Origin: Mycolicibacterium komossense
GTDB taxonomy: Bacteria; Actinomycetota; Actinomycetes; Mycobacteriales; Mycobacteriaceae
DNA: 64,000 nt
NCBI RefSeq assembly: GCF_025822605.1
Contig: NZ_JACKTY010000047.1
Location: 125,652-189,651 of the forward strand
Direction of reading: 5' to 3'
The notes beneath the pieces were generated by a model. It saw nothing but the letters and a program-made list of their open reading frames with translations. It did not search any database and was not told the DNA's origin. The position numbers and the translations under genes were made by a program. This document shows positions 55,713-63,495 of the stretch, piece by piece. Positions within the stretch are counted from its first letter, which is position 1, and each line of letters begins with the position of its first letter.

Positions 55713-56759
55713 ATGAGCAACAGGCACCAAGGTTCCTCCCCGCTTCGCGAGTCGATGACGCGGCGGCTGTACCGGCGTACCGGCGCCTCGGGCCGAATCG
55801 AATTCCCCGCGATTCCCGGCATGATCGACGATTACGTAACCATCTGCGGCAGCGTCTTCGCCGATGTCGGGCGGGAGTTCACCGCTGACGAGCTCAGCCA
55901 CCTACGTTCGGTGCTGCAGCAGCAGTTGTCCGCCGCTTATGCCAGTTCACCCCGGTCGACGATCGTCGTCACCTACAACGCACCGCCCGCCTCGATACTG
56001 AACTACGAGGTCAACTTCGAATGGCTGACGCTTGAGCAGGCCTACGAGAACTGGGTCAGCACCCGCGAACCACCGCTGTTCGGCACCGAACCGGATGCAC
56101 GGGTGGTTGCGGCGGCAGCAGAAGCCGATGACGCGACAGTTCACCCCGTCCTCGACATCGGAGCCGGGACCGGCCGTAACGCGCTGGCGCTGGCGCGCCG
56201 CGGACATCCGGTGGACGCCGTAGAGCTGACACCGAAGTTCGCTGAGACGATCGCGTCGGACGCCGGCCGGGAGTCCCTCGCCGTGCGCGTGATCTCTGGT
56301 GATGTATTCGCCTCGACGCAGGAGCTACGCCGCGACTACGGGCTGATCCTGCTGTCCGAGGTGATCTCCGACTTCCGGACGACGCAGCAGCTGCGCCAGG
56401 TGTTCGAGCTGGCCGCGGCCTGCCTCGCGCCGGGCGGCCAGTTGGTGTTCAACGCCTTTATAGCCAAACCTGGATACCAACCTGACGCTGCGGCGCGCGA
56501 ACTCGGTCAGCAGTTCTACACAAGCATCTTCACGGAAGATGAAATGTCCATCGCAGCACTGGACTTACCCCTGCGGCTGGAGAGCGACGACTCGGTGTAC
56601 GACTACGAGAAGACGCACCTGCCGCAGGGAGCGTGGCCGCAGACGAGTTGGTACGAACAATGGGTCAGCGGGCAGGACGTTTTCGACGTGCCGCGCGATC
56701 AGTCACCGATCGAGCTGCGCTGGCGCGCCTACCGCAAGTGGGGCGTCCCGGCGATCTGA
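55713..56759 (+). CDS. Class I SAM-dependent methyltransferase-domain protein
   Basis: This 348-aa protein has an N-terminal helical domain of unknown type (about 1-140; IPGMIDDYVTICGSVFADVGREFTADEL) and a methyltransferase domain with DIGAGTGRNALALARRG, AVELTPKFAE, VISGDVF and LAPGGQLVFNAFI. The C-terminal SQGAWPQTSWYEQW-like segment is acidic and aromatic. Its substrate is unknown. The sequence TAGCAA lies 7 nt before ATG 55713, close to the leaderless pattern but lacking the final T. It ends 9 bp before the terminator hairpin shared with the PGRS-like gene. Confidence 0.82.
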   Translation: MSNRHQGSSPLRESMTRRLYRRTGASGRIEFPAIPGMIDDYVTICGSVFADVGREFTADELSHLRSVLQQQLSAAYASSPRSTIVVTYNAPPASILNYEVNFEWLTLEQAYENWVSTREPPLFGTEPDARVVAAAAEADDATVHPVLDIGAGTGRNALALARRGHPVDAVELTPKFAETIASDAGRESLAVRVISGDVFASTQELRRDYGLILLSEVISDFRTTQQLRQVFELAAACLAPGGQLVFNAFIAKPGYQPDAAARELGQQFYTSIFTEDEMSIAALDLPLRLESDDSVYDYEKTHLPQGAWPQTSWYEQWVSGQDVFDVPRDQSPIELRWRAYRKWGVPAI

Positions 56760-56768
56760 GCGCGAAAG

Positions 56769-56807
56769 CATGTGTGGGGCGCCGGCCGAGCCGGCGCCCC
56801 ACACATG
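56769..56807. terminator. Perfect bidirectional terminator hairpin
   Basis: An 18-bp perfect stem (CATGTGTGGGGCGCCGGC and its complement) with a 3-nt loop (CGA) lies between two convergent genes, 9 bp after one stop and 10 bp after the other. Its symmetry lets it act on both strands. It lacks a U tract. Confidence 0.85.
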
Positions 56808-56817
56808 TGACTAACTG

Positions 56818-58371
56818 CTATCCGGCGTTACCGCCGGCGCTGCCGTTGCTTCCATTGGCACCGTGAGCACCGGCTGAACCGTCAGCGCCCTTGCTGCCGG
56901 AGCTGTTGGTGACGCCGCCGCTGCCCGTTCCGCCGGCCCCGCCCTTACCGGCGTTTCCGCCATTGGCGCCGGAGCCGCCGATGCCACCCTTGCCTGCGGT
57001 GCCACCGGTTCCGGAGGAGCCGAAGATCCCGCCGCCACCTGCAGCGCCGGCCGCACCGCCGTTCGCGCCGTTGCCGCCGCTACCGCCCTTGCCGCCGTTC
57101 CCACCGCTACCGCCGTTGCCACCGGCAGAGCTGGGGCCGGCGACGCTCACCGCGTTGCCACCGGCGCCGCCATCGGCACCGTTGCCACCGGTACCTGTGC
57201 TCGTACCGCCGTTACCGCCGGCACCGCCACTGCCGCCGTTACCGCCGGCACCCAAGATGCCGCCCGATCCACCGGCACCACCGGCGCCACCTGTGGTCCC
57301 GTTCCCGGCCGATGCGCCGTCGCCGCCGTTACCGCCGTTACCACCGGTCGCCCCCACTGCCGGGACTAGCGGGGCACCGACGCCGGCACCACCCTCACCA
57401 CCGGCGCCACCGTTGGCGCCGGTCGCACCGTTACCGCCGTTGCCACCATTGCCGGCCGGGACGACCGTCACCTGAGGCGTGCCGATCGCGCCGGCGCCAC
57501 CGACGCCGAGCGTGCCGCCGGTGCCGTTGCCGCCGTTCGGACTCACAACAGGCACGCCCGGGATACCGGGAACACCGACGATCGGGTTGGACGCGTCGGC
57601 GCCGTCGACGCCAGCGCCGCCGGCCCCGCCGTTGCCGCCCGTGCCGAACAGCCCGAAGATGCCCGCGTTACCGCCTGCACCGCCATTGCCACCGGCGGTG
57701 CGCTCGCCAACGGCGCCCAGCAGCGTCACATTGTTTCCGGCCGCACCCACGCCACCGTTGCCACCACTGCCGAAGATCGAGAAGATGCCGGCGTCGCCGC
57801 CTCGACCGCCGCTGCCGCTGGGCGTGGCCCCCAGCAGACTGAGTGCGCCATTACCGCCATTGCCGCCACTGCCGTAGAACAGTCCACCGCTGCCGCCGTT
57901 GCCACCGTCGGTGCCATCGGGGAGGACGCTGGTATAGCCGTTACCGCCGTAGCCCGCGAAGATACCGGCGTTGTATCCGTCGGGGTGCAGCGCATTGCCG
58001 TCCGCACCGTTACCGACGAAGAAATTCAGGACCGGGATGGTGCCCGCGACCGCAAGAAGGCTGTAGAAGGGGTCGTTGGCGGGTGCGATGTTCGGGGCGA
58101 GCGCTGCCGCCAGCACGGTGGGAGTCGGCGCCGCCGTGCTGGGACCGAACAGGGAGTTGTTGTTCCCCAGGAACCAAAGGTCACTGGTGTTCGCCGGTGC
58201 CGACGGGGTGGAGATCGCAGGCGCGGCAGAAGCCGTACCTGAGGAAAGTAATAGCGCCGCCGGAGCCGCGAGCATGATGCCCGCCCCTGCTACGGCGATT
58301 CCTGCTGCGGCAAACGGTCCGGACTTCTTCGCTCCGGTGCGACCGTTGCCTTTTTTGGCGTGCTTGGACAT
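56818..58371 (-). CDS. Secreted PGRS-like glycine-rich repeat protein with signal peptide (no PE domain)
   Basis: The protein (517 aa) starts at ATG 58371 behind GGAGGG. A basic N-terminus (MSKHAKKGNGRTGAKKSG) leads into a hydrophobic segment (AAAGIAVAGAGIMLAAPAALLLSSGTASA) that looks like a Sec signal or anchor ending near ASAAPA. A unique region follows (about 55-130; NTSDLWFLGNNNSLFGPS, FYSLLAVAGTIPVLNFFVGNG). From there to the end it is a Gly-Gly-x repeat array with GGNGG and GGAGG units, the PGRS type. PE_PGRS proteins of M. tuberculosis have a PE domain instead of a signal peptide. It probably localises to the cell surface or outside; its role is unknown. Confidence 0.85.
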   Translation of the reverse strand: MSKHAKKGNGRTGAKKSGPFAAAGIAVAGAGIMLAAPAALLLSSGTASAAPAISTPSAPANTSDLWFLGNNNSLFGPSTAAPTPTVLAAALAPNIAPANDPFYSLLAVAGTIPVLNFFVGNGADGNALHPDGYNAGIFAGYGGNGYTSVLPDGTDGGNGGSGGLFYGSGGNGGNGALSLLGATPSGSGGRGGDAGIFSIFGSGGNGGVGAAGNNVTLLGAVGERTAGGNGGAGGNAGIFGLFGTGGNGGAGGAGVDGADASNPIVGVPGIPGVPVVSPNGGNGTGGTLGVGGAGAIGTPQVTVVPAGNGGNGGNGATGANGGAGGEGGAGVGAPLVPAVGATGGNGGNGGDGASAGNGTTGGAGGAGGSGGILGAGGNGGSGGAGGNGGTSTGTGGNGADGGAGGNAVSVAGPSSAGGNGGSGGNGGKGGSGGNGANGGAAGAAGGGGIFGSSGTGGTAGKGGIGGSGANGGNAGKGGAGGTGSGGVTNSSGSKGADGSAGAHGANGSNGSAGGNAG

Positions 58372-58813
58372 ATAGGTGTTTTCCCTCCGAGTCGTGGCCT
58401 GAAGGCCGGTCAGCCCCCGAAGACCGGCCCTTGGCAACGTAACACCGGAGCAACGTCCCCGGGACGTTAATTACCGACTTTTTCATTTGCAATTCAGCTC
58501 GAGTCGGTTAGCTGCCTTCACTCACCATGATCAGAAGCTGAGAAAACACCCCGCCGCCCTCAGGATTGTCCAGGAGCTGACTAGCCGGATAATAGTGGTC
58601 TGAACTGGATATATACCTCTCATACGCGATTACTCGGCTCGCGATCTGGCGGGATGTCGGCACCGAGTCTCAGCTTCCCTTCAGGGGCGAGAACATCGCT
58701 GAGGATTCGGCGCATCGTTGCTAGCGACACGCTCGACGTGTTGACGTATTCGTTAATTTGCTAGAAGTGCACGCTTGTGCAGCAAATGACTTTTGAAGTG
58801 GCGAAAATAGACC
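58372..58813. other. 442-bp intergenic region with lower GC, no gene seen
   Basis: This stretch between the PGRS-like gene and the TetR gene is visibly richer in A and T than its surroundings (TTAATTACC, TTTTTCATTTGC, GGATATATACC). I see no credible ORF with a Shine-Dalgarno. It must contain the minus-strand promoter of the PGRS-like gene. Its size and composition could hold a small RNA, but no clear hairpin was found. Confidence 0.5.
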
Positions 58814-58860
58814 TTGACGAGACACTGAACGTGCGTTTAATCTACAAAACATGCGTTCAG
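58814..58860 (+). promoter_or_regulatory. Leaderless tetR promoter with overlapping palindromic operator
   Basis: TTGACG (58,814-58,819), an 18-nt spacer, TAATCT (58,838-58,843), 7 nt, then ATG 58851 make a full promoter with transcription expected to begin at the start codon. The inverted pair CTGAACG (58,825-58,831) and CGTTCAG (58,854-58,860) straddles the -10 and start codon, with inner partial symmetry (GTGCGTTT against AAAACATGC). This suggests TetR autorepression. Confidence 0.65.
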
Positions 58861-59513
58861 CCGACAGGCGCCCGGAAGAAAGAACAGCAACCGCCCGAAT
58901 CCGCGACGCGGCGATCGAGCAGGTCGGGTTACACGGATTCGGGATCGGTCTGCGGGCCATCGCCGAAGCTGCCGGAGTGAGCGCTGCGCTGGTGATTCAC
59001 CACTTCGGCTCCAAGGACGCCCTACTTCAGGCCTGCGATGACTACATCGCCGAGAAGATTCGCAGCGAGAAGTCCCAAGCCATCCAATCCCACGACCCGG
59101 CCAGCTGGCTGGCACAGGTCGCCGAGATCGAATCCTTCGCACCGATGATGGCCTACCTGGTCCGCAGTATGCAGTCCGGTGGCGGTCTCGCGAAAACGTT
59201 GTGGCGCAAGATGATCGACAACGTCGAAGGGTATCTCCAGGAGGGTGTGCGGGCCGGTACGGTCAAGCCGAGCCGCGACCCCAAGGCCAGAGCGAAATTC
59301 CTGGCCCTCGTCGGCGGCGGCAGTTTCCTGCTCTACCTGCAGATGCACGACACCCCGACCGATGTGCGCGCCGTGCTGCGCGACTACGGCAACGACATGG
59401 TGCTACCGGCGTTGGAGGTCTACACCAACGGCCTGCTGACCGACCCCACGATGTATGACGCCTTCGTGGCGCACGAAGAGGCGCGAAAAACCCAGGGAGA
59501 CAACGATGAGTGA
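58851..59513 (+). CDS. TetR-family repressor (Rv1219c/RaaS-type) of the adjacent ABC exporter
   Basis: This 220-aa regulator has an N-terminal helix-turn-helix (about 13-60; RIRDAAIEQVGLHGFGIGLRAIAEAAGVSAALVIHHFGSKDALLQACDDY) and a helical ligand domain. The leaderless promoter fixes the ATG. It is followed with an 8-bp overlap by the exporter ATPase, so the three genes form one operon, matching Rv1219c-Rv1218c-Rv1217c. In M. tuberculosis this regulator controls the exporter and drug tolerance, as I recall. The palindrome at 58,825-58,860 is its likely operator. Confidence 0.87.
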   Translation: MRSADRRPEERTATARIRDAAIEQVGLHGFGIGLRAIAEAAGVSAALVIHHFGSKDALLQACDDYIAEKIRSEKSQAIQSHDPASWLAQVAEIESFAPMMAYLVRSMQSGGGLAKTLWRKMIDNVEGYLQEGVRAGTVKPSRDPKARAKFLALVGGGSFLLYLQMHDTPTDVRAVLRDYGNDMVLPALEVYTNGLLTDPTMYDAFVAHEEARKTQGDNDE

Positions 59514-60435
59514 GACCATGACACCAAGTCTCGACCCGGGCCTCGCCATCGAGGTCCGCGGACTGACCAAGACCTTCGGGGCGGTGCGAGCCTTGGACGG
59601 TCTGGACCTCACCGTCAGGGAGGGAGAAGTGCACGGATTCCTCGGCCCCAACGGGGCCGGGAAGTCCACCACCATCCGGATCCTGTTGGGTCTGGCCAAG
59701 GCCGACGGCGGCCAGGCACAACTGCTCGGTGGTGACCCGTGGCGCGACGCCGTCACACTGCACCGGCAGATCGCCTATGTCCCAGGTGATGTCACGTTAT
59801 GGCCGACGCTGACCGGCGGTGAGACCATCGACCTGCTGGCCCGCATGCGCGGCGGCATCGATGCGGCCCGTCGCGATGAACTGATCGGACGTTTCGACCT
59901 CGATCCACGCAAGAAAGCCCGTACCTACTCGAAGGGCAACCGGCAGAAAGTGTCACTGGTGTCGGCATTCTCATCCAAAGCCAGACTACTGCTGCTCGAC
60001 GAGCCCAGTTCTGGCCTGGACCCGTTGATGGAGAACGTCTTTCAGCAATGCGTCCGGGAGGCCCGCGACCGGGGTGCCACCGTGCTGCTGTCCAGCCATA
60101 TCCTCGCCGAGACCGAGGCGCTGTGCGACCGCGTCACCATCATCCGGACGGGCAGAACCGTCGAAAGCGGCACGCTGGAATCCATGCGGCATCTGAGCCG
60201 TACCTCCATCAAGGCCGAGATGGCCTCGGATCCAGGAGATCTCAGCCGGATCAGCGGTGTCGAGGACGTCAGCTTCGAGGGCACCACCCTGCGGGCTCAA
60301 GTCGACAGCGCCAGCATCGGCGAGCTCATCCGGGTCCTCGGCGACGCCGGGGTCCGCAGCCTGGTCAGTCAGCCGCCGACATTGGAAGATCTGTTCTTGC
60401 GGCACTACGGCACGCCCGAAAGCGTGCACGCATGA
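59506..60435 (+). CDS. ABC exporter ATPase, tetronasin-type (Rv1218c-like)
   Basis: This 309-aa ATPase has Walker A GPNGAGKST, the Q-loop AYVPGDVTLWPTLTGGE, Walker B LLLLDEPSSGLDPLMEN and the switch LLSSHILAETEALCDRV. The signature reads SKGNRQKVSLVSAF, a departure from LSGGQ that is typical of this subgroup. It would power efflux of antibiotics or lipophilic compounds through the next protein. ATG 59506 has CAGGGAGA upstream and overlaps the tetR end; the permease start overlaps its stop (ATGA). Confidence 0.9.
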   Translation: MSETMTPSLDPGLAIEVRGLTKTFGAVRALDGLDLTVREGEVHGFLGPNGAGKSTTIRILLGLAKADGGQAQLLGGDPWRDAVTLHRQIAYVPGDVTLWPTLTGGETIDLLARMRGGIDAARRDELIGRFDLDPRKKARTYSKGNRQKVSLVSAFSSKARLLLLDEPSSGLDPLMENVFQQCVREARDRGATVLLSSHILAETEALCDRVTIIRTGRTVESGTLESMRHLSRTSIKAEMASDPGDLSRISGVEDVSFEGTTLRAQVDSASIGELIRVLGDAGVRSLVSQPPTLEDLFLRHYGTPESVHA

Positions 60436-62072
60436 GTGCCGCGACGCTGCAGCGTCCGCCGCAACCCGCCCACCGCGCCTCGGCACACAGCTCCCCCTTT
60501 GCCGGCACGTTCGGCCTGCTGCGGCTGAACCTGCGCCGCGACCGCGTCACCGTCCCGCTGTGGATCCTGCTGCTGTCGGTACCGCTGTCGACGGTGTACG
60601 TCGGCGGCGTCGACGCGGTGTATCCGACCGTCGCCGACCGTGCCAACTTCGCCGCATCGATCATGGCCAGCCCTGCGCAGCGGGCGCTCTACGGCAATAT
60701 CTACAACGACAGCCTTGGCGCCGTGGGTATCTGGAAGGCCGGGATATTCCATCTACTCATCGCCGTCGCGGCGATCCTCACCATGATCCGGCACACCCGC
60801 GCCGACGAGGAGACCGGCCGCGCCGAACTCGTCGGCTCGACCGCCGTCGGACGCTGTGCCGGCCTGACCGCAGCACTGCTCCTGACCTCGGGAGCGGCGG
60901 TGCTGACCGGGCTGATCGGGAGCGCAGGCCTGCTCACTCTCGATATCCCGGCGATGGGGTCGGTGGCGTTCGGTCTGGCCCTGGCTGGATCCGGTCTGGT
61001 TTTCACAGCCGTGGCGGCCGTGACAGCCCAGCTCTCGCCGAGCGCCAGAGTCGCCAGGGGTGCGGCGTTCGGCCTGCTCGCGGCCGCATTCACGCTGCGC
61101 GCCGTGGGCGACGCCGGTAACGGGGCTCTGTCCTGGCTGTCGCCGCTCGGCTGGTCACTGAAGGTCAAACCCTATGCAGGGGACCACTTTTGGGTTCTCA
61201 CCCTGCCTGTGGCGGCCGCCACGGTACTCACGCTGCTCGCCTTCCGATTGCTGGCCCGCCGCGATGTCGGCGCCGGCCTGATCGCCGAGCGACTGGGCCC
61301 AGCCACGGCGCGACTCGGGCTGCGCAGCCCGTTGAGCCTGGCGTGGCGCCTGGACCGCGGCGCGCTGATCTTGTGGACGGTCGGGCTCTGCATCTACGGG
61401 CTGCTGGTCGGCAGCGTTACGAACGGGATAGGCGACGAGATCGGCACCAGCGGTGCCGCCCGCGAGATCGTCGCGCGCCTCGGCGGCACCGACGCCGTCG
61501 AGCAGGCCTTCATCACGGTGGCATTCGCGATGCTGGCCATGGTGGCAGCGGCGTTTGCCACTTCCCTTTCCCTGCGGCTACACCAAGAGGAAGCAAGCCA
61601 ACGCGCCGAACCGGTACTGGCTGGCGCTGTCAGCCGAAACCGCTGGCTGGCAAGCCATCTCGGCATCGCAGTAATCGGCTCAGCCGTCGCGATCATGATC
61701 GCCGGCCTGGTCACCGGGCTGACCTACGGTATCGCCGCACACGATATCGGCGGAAAACTGCCGACGGTACTGGCCACGGCAGCAGTTCAGCTTCCGGTGG
61801 TCTGGCTGCTCGCCGCCGTCACGGTCGCCCTGTTCGGGGTGGTACCGCGCTTTACCCCCGTGGCCTGGGGCGTGCTGGTGGGGTTCATCGCGCTGTACTT
61901 GCTCGGTTCACTCTCCGGCGCCCCGCAGTGGATCCTGGATCTCGGCCCGTTCGCCCACACGCCGCGGGTGGGCGTCGATTTCACCGCGACTCCCCTGGTC
62001 TGGTTGCTGGCCGTCGATACCGCACTGATCACACTGGGCGCCTTCGCATTTCGGCGCCGCGACTTACGCTGA
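60432..62072 (+). CDS. ABC exporter membrane component, tetronasin-type (Rv1217c-like)
   Basis: The protein (546 aa) has two homologous halves of about six helices each, with LRLNLRRDRVTVPLWILLLSVPL and a second RSPLSLAWRLDRGALILWTVGL marking the start of each. It pairs with the preceding ATPase to form an exporter. A conserved EETGRAELVGS segment follows the first long loop (RHTRADEETGRAELVG), and EEASQRAEPVLAGAVSR corresponds in the second half. It starts at ATG 60432 (ATGA coupling). Confidence 0.9.
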   Translation: MSAATLQRPPQPAHRASAHSSPFAGTFGLLRLNLRRDRVTVPLWILLLSVPLSTVYVGGVDAVYPTVADRANFAASIMASPAQRALYGNIYNDSLGAVGIWKAGIFHLLIAVAAILTMIRHTRADEETGRAELVGSTAVGRCAGLTAALLLTSGAAVLTGLIGSAGLLTLDIPAMGSVAFGLALAGSGLVFTAVAAVTAQLSPSARVARGAAFGLLAAAFTLRAVGDAGNGALSWLSPLGWSLKVKPYAGDHFWVLTLPVAAATVLTLLAFRLLARRDVGAGLIAERLGPATARLGLRSPLSLAWRLDRGALILWTVGLCIYGLLVGSVTNGIGDEIGTSGAAREIVARLGGTDAVEQAFITVAFAMLAMVAAAFATSLSLRLHQEEASQRAEPVLAGAVSRNRWLASHLGIAVIGSAVAIMIAGLVTGLTYGIAAHDIGGKLPTVLATAAVQLPVVWLLAAVTVALFGVVPRFTPVAWGVLVGFIALYLLGSLSGAPQWILDLGPFAHTPRVGVDFTATPLVWLLAVDTALITLGAFAFRRRDLR

Positions 62073-62140
62073 GCAAAGTGCTCCGTTACCGGGGCACGCT
62101 ATTGCCGAGACCGACGTGCCCAGTGGGCAGGGGTCAACGC

Positions 62141-63475
62141 TCATCCCGCTTCGAAGATGCTGTACCTATTGCGGCCCGCCTGCTTGGATACGTAAAGAGC
62201 GGTATCAGCGGCCCGCAACACCGTTTCCGCGTCGGCGCCAGCTGTCGGCACGAACGCAATCCCCACACTCAGGCCGATGTTCGCCGGAACTCCCTCGACG
62301 TGAGTCGGGGCCGATACGGCACGAATCATCTTTTCTGCCAGCGTAATTGCCGGGCCACGTCGACCACCTGCGAACTGCATAGCGACGAATTCGTCGCCGC
62401 CCCTTCGCCCGACGGTGTCCTCACCGCGCACACAGGTCCGAAGCCGGCCGGCGACTTCCTGCAACACCGCATCGCCGGCGCCGTGCCCGAACCGATCATT
62501 GACTTGTTTGAAGCCGTCGAGGTCGAGACAGAACACCGCGAAGCCGTCGTCTCGGTCGGCGGTGCGCGCGATCTCACGCTCCAGCCTTTCGTAGATCAGC
62601 GCTCGATTGGGCAGGCCCGTCAGCACGTCATGCATCGCATCGTGCTCCAGGCGGGCCTCCAACTCTTTCCGCCGAGCGGTACCGCGCACCGAGGCGACAT
62701 AGCCGTCCTGCTCACCGGTCACCGGATCGAAGGTGACCTGGACGAACGCCTCCAGCCACACCCAGGAGCCGTCCTTGCGCCGGTGCCGATGCTCGGTGGT
62801 GAAGTTGTCGGTGCGGCCTTCTTGTATCTCCCGCATCGATGCCCTGAACTCGGCGAGATCGTCAGGATGGACATAGTCACCGGCTCGGCTACCGACCAGC
62901 TCCTGCGGGGTGAATCCCAGCAGGCTTTCCAGGGAGGGTGACAGGTAGCTCCGAACGCCCCCGATCTCACCTCGCACGAGCGTGTCGGCGGAGTTCTCGG
63001 CCAGGGTCCGGAACAGCGCAGCCTCCGCGGTCAGCTCGCGGCGCTCGATCTGTTCGCGCAGATGCGACTGCGCGATCTCAACGAGGTCGCTGAAGCGGTC
63101 GCGGTCCTCCTGAGTGACACTGCGTGGCGCGTCGTCCGACAGACAGAGCACGCCGACCGGGGTATCGGTGCCACCGAGAATCGGTGCGGCCGCGAAGAAC
63201 CGGATCCCGCTCGGCGATGCGACCAGAGGATGCGAAGCCAGGATCGGATCTCGTCGAGCATCCTCAACCAGAAGGACGGTCCGAGGGTACGGCCAATGTT
63301 CGCCGAGCGCCGCCGCCAGATCGGCCTCGGGCGGCGGCACACCAGGCCGACCGTCACCGCGGTAGGTTCCGTCTTCGAGGCAGACGAATGCATGGGGCAC
63401 CGCGAAGAGCGTGCGGGCGATACGGCAGACGGCATCGAAAAGCGTTGTCGTCGAGCTCGTGTCAGATAAGGCCAT
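62141..63475 (-). CDS. GAF-PAS-GGDEF diguanylate cyclase
   Basis: This 444-aa protein has an N-terminal GAF-like domain (about 10-145), a PAS domain with PAC motif (about 155-270; LFRTLAENSADTLVRGE, EHRHRRKDGSWVWLEAFVQV), and a GGDEF domain (about 285-440) with intact GGDEF and the product-inhibition RxxD (RGED) five residues upstream. No EAL domain is present, so it should make c-di-GMP. It starts 20 bp after the stop of glgC on the same strand. Mycobacteria usually rely on one or two bifunctional GGDEF-EAL proteins, so a GGDEF-only enzyme is notable. Confidence 0.9.
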   Translation of the reverse strand: MALSDTSSTTTLFDAVCRIARTLFAVPHAFVCLEDGTYRGDGRPGVPPPEADLAAALGEHWPYPRTVLLVEDARRDPILASHPLVASPSGIRFFAAAPILGGTDTPVGVLCLSDDAPRSVTQEDRDRFSDLVEIAQSHLREQIERRELTAEAALFRTLAENSADTLVRGEIGGVRSYLSPSLESLLGFTPQELVGSRAGDYVHPDDLAEFRASMREIQEGRTDNFTTEHRHRRKDGSWVWLEAFVQVTFDPVTGEQDGYVASVRGTARRKELEARLEHDAMHDVLTGLPNRALIYERLEREIARTADRDDGFAVFCLDLDGFKQVNDRFGHGAGDAVLQEVAGRLRTCVRGEDTVGRRGGDEFVAMQFAGGRRGPAITLAEKMIRAVSAPTHVEGVPANIGLSVGIAFVPTAGADAETVLRAADTALYVSKQAGRNRYSIFEAG

Positions 63476-63495
63476 CGGGGTCCGGGCTGCTGGCG

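Noticed and set aside
56891..57475. Proline-rich plus-strand ORF in the PGRS-like gene
   Set aside because: GGC/GCC-type repeats read in the opposite direction always give Pro-rich frames; the minus strand has the signal peptide and Shine-Dalgarno.
56850..58000. Repeated GCCGCC/ACCGCC units considered as a CRISPR or other DNA repeat array
   Set aside because: There are no constant-length repeats with unique spacers; the periodicity is codon-level and explained by Gly-Gly-x coding.
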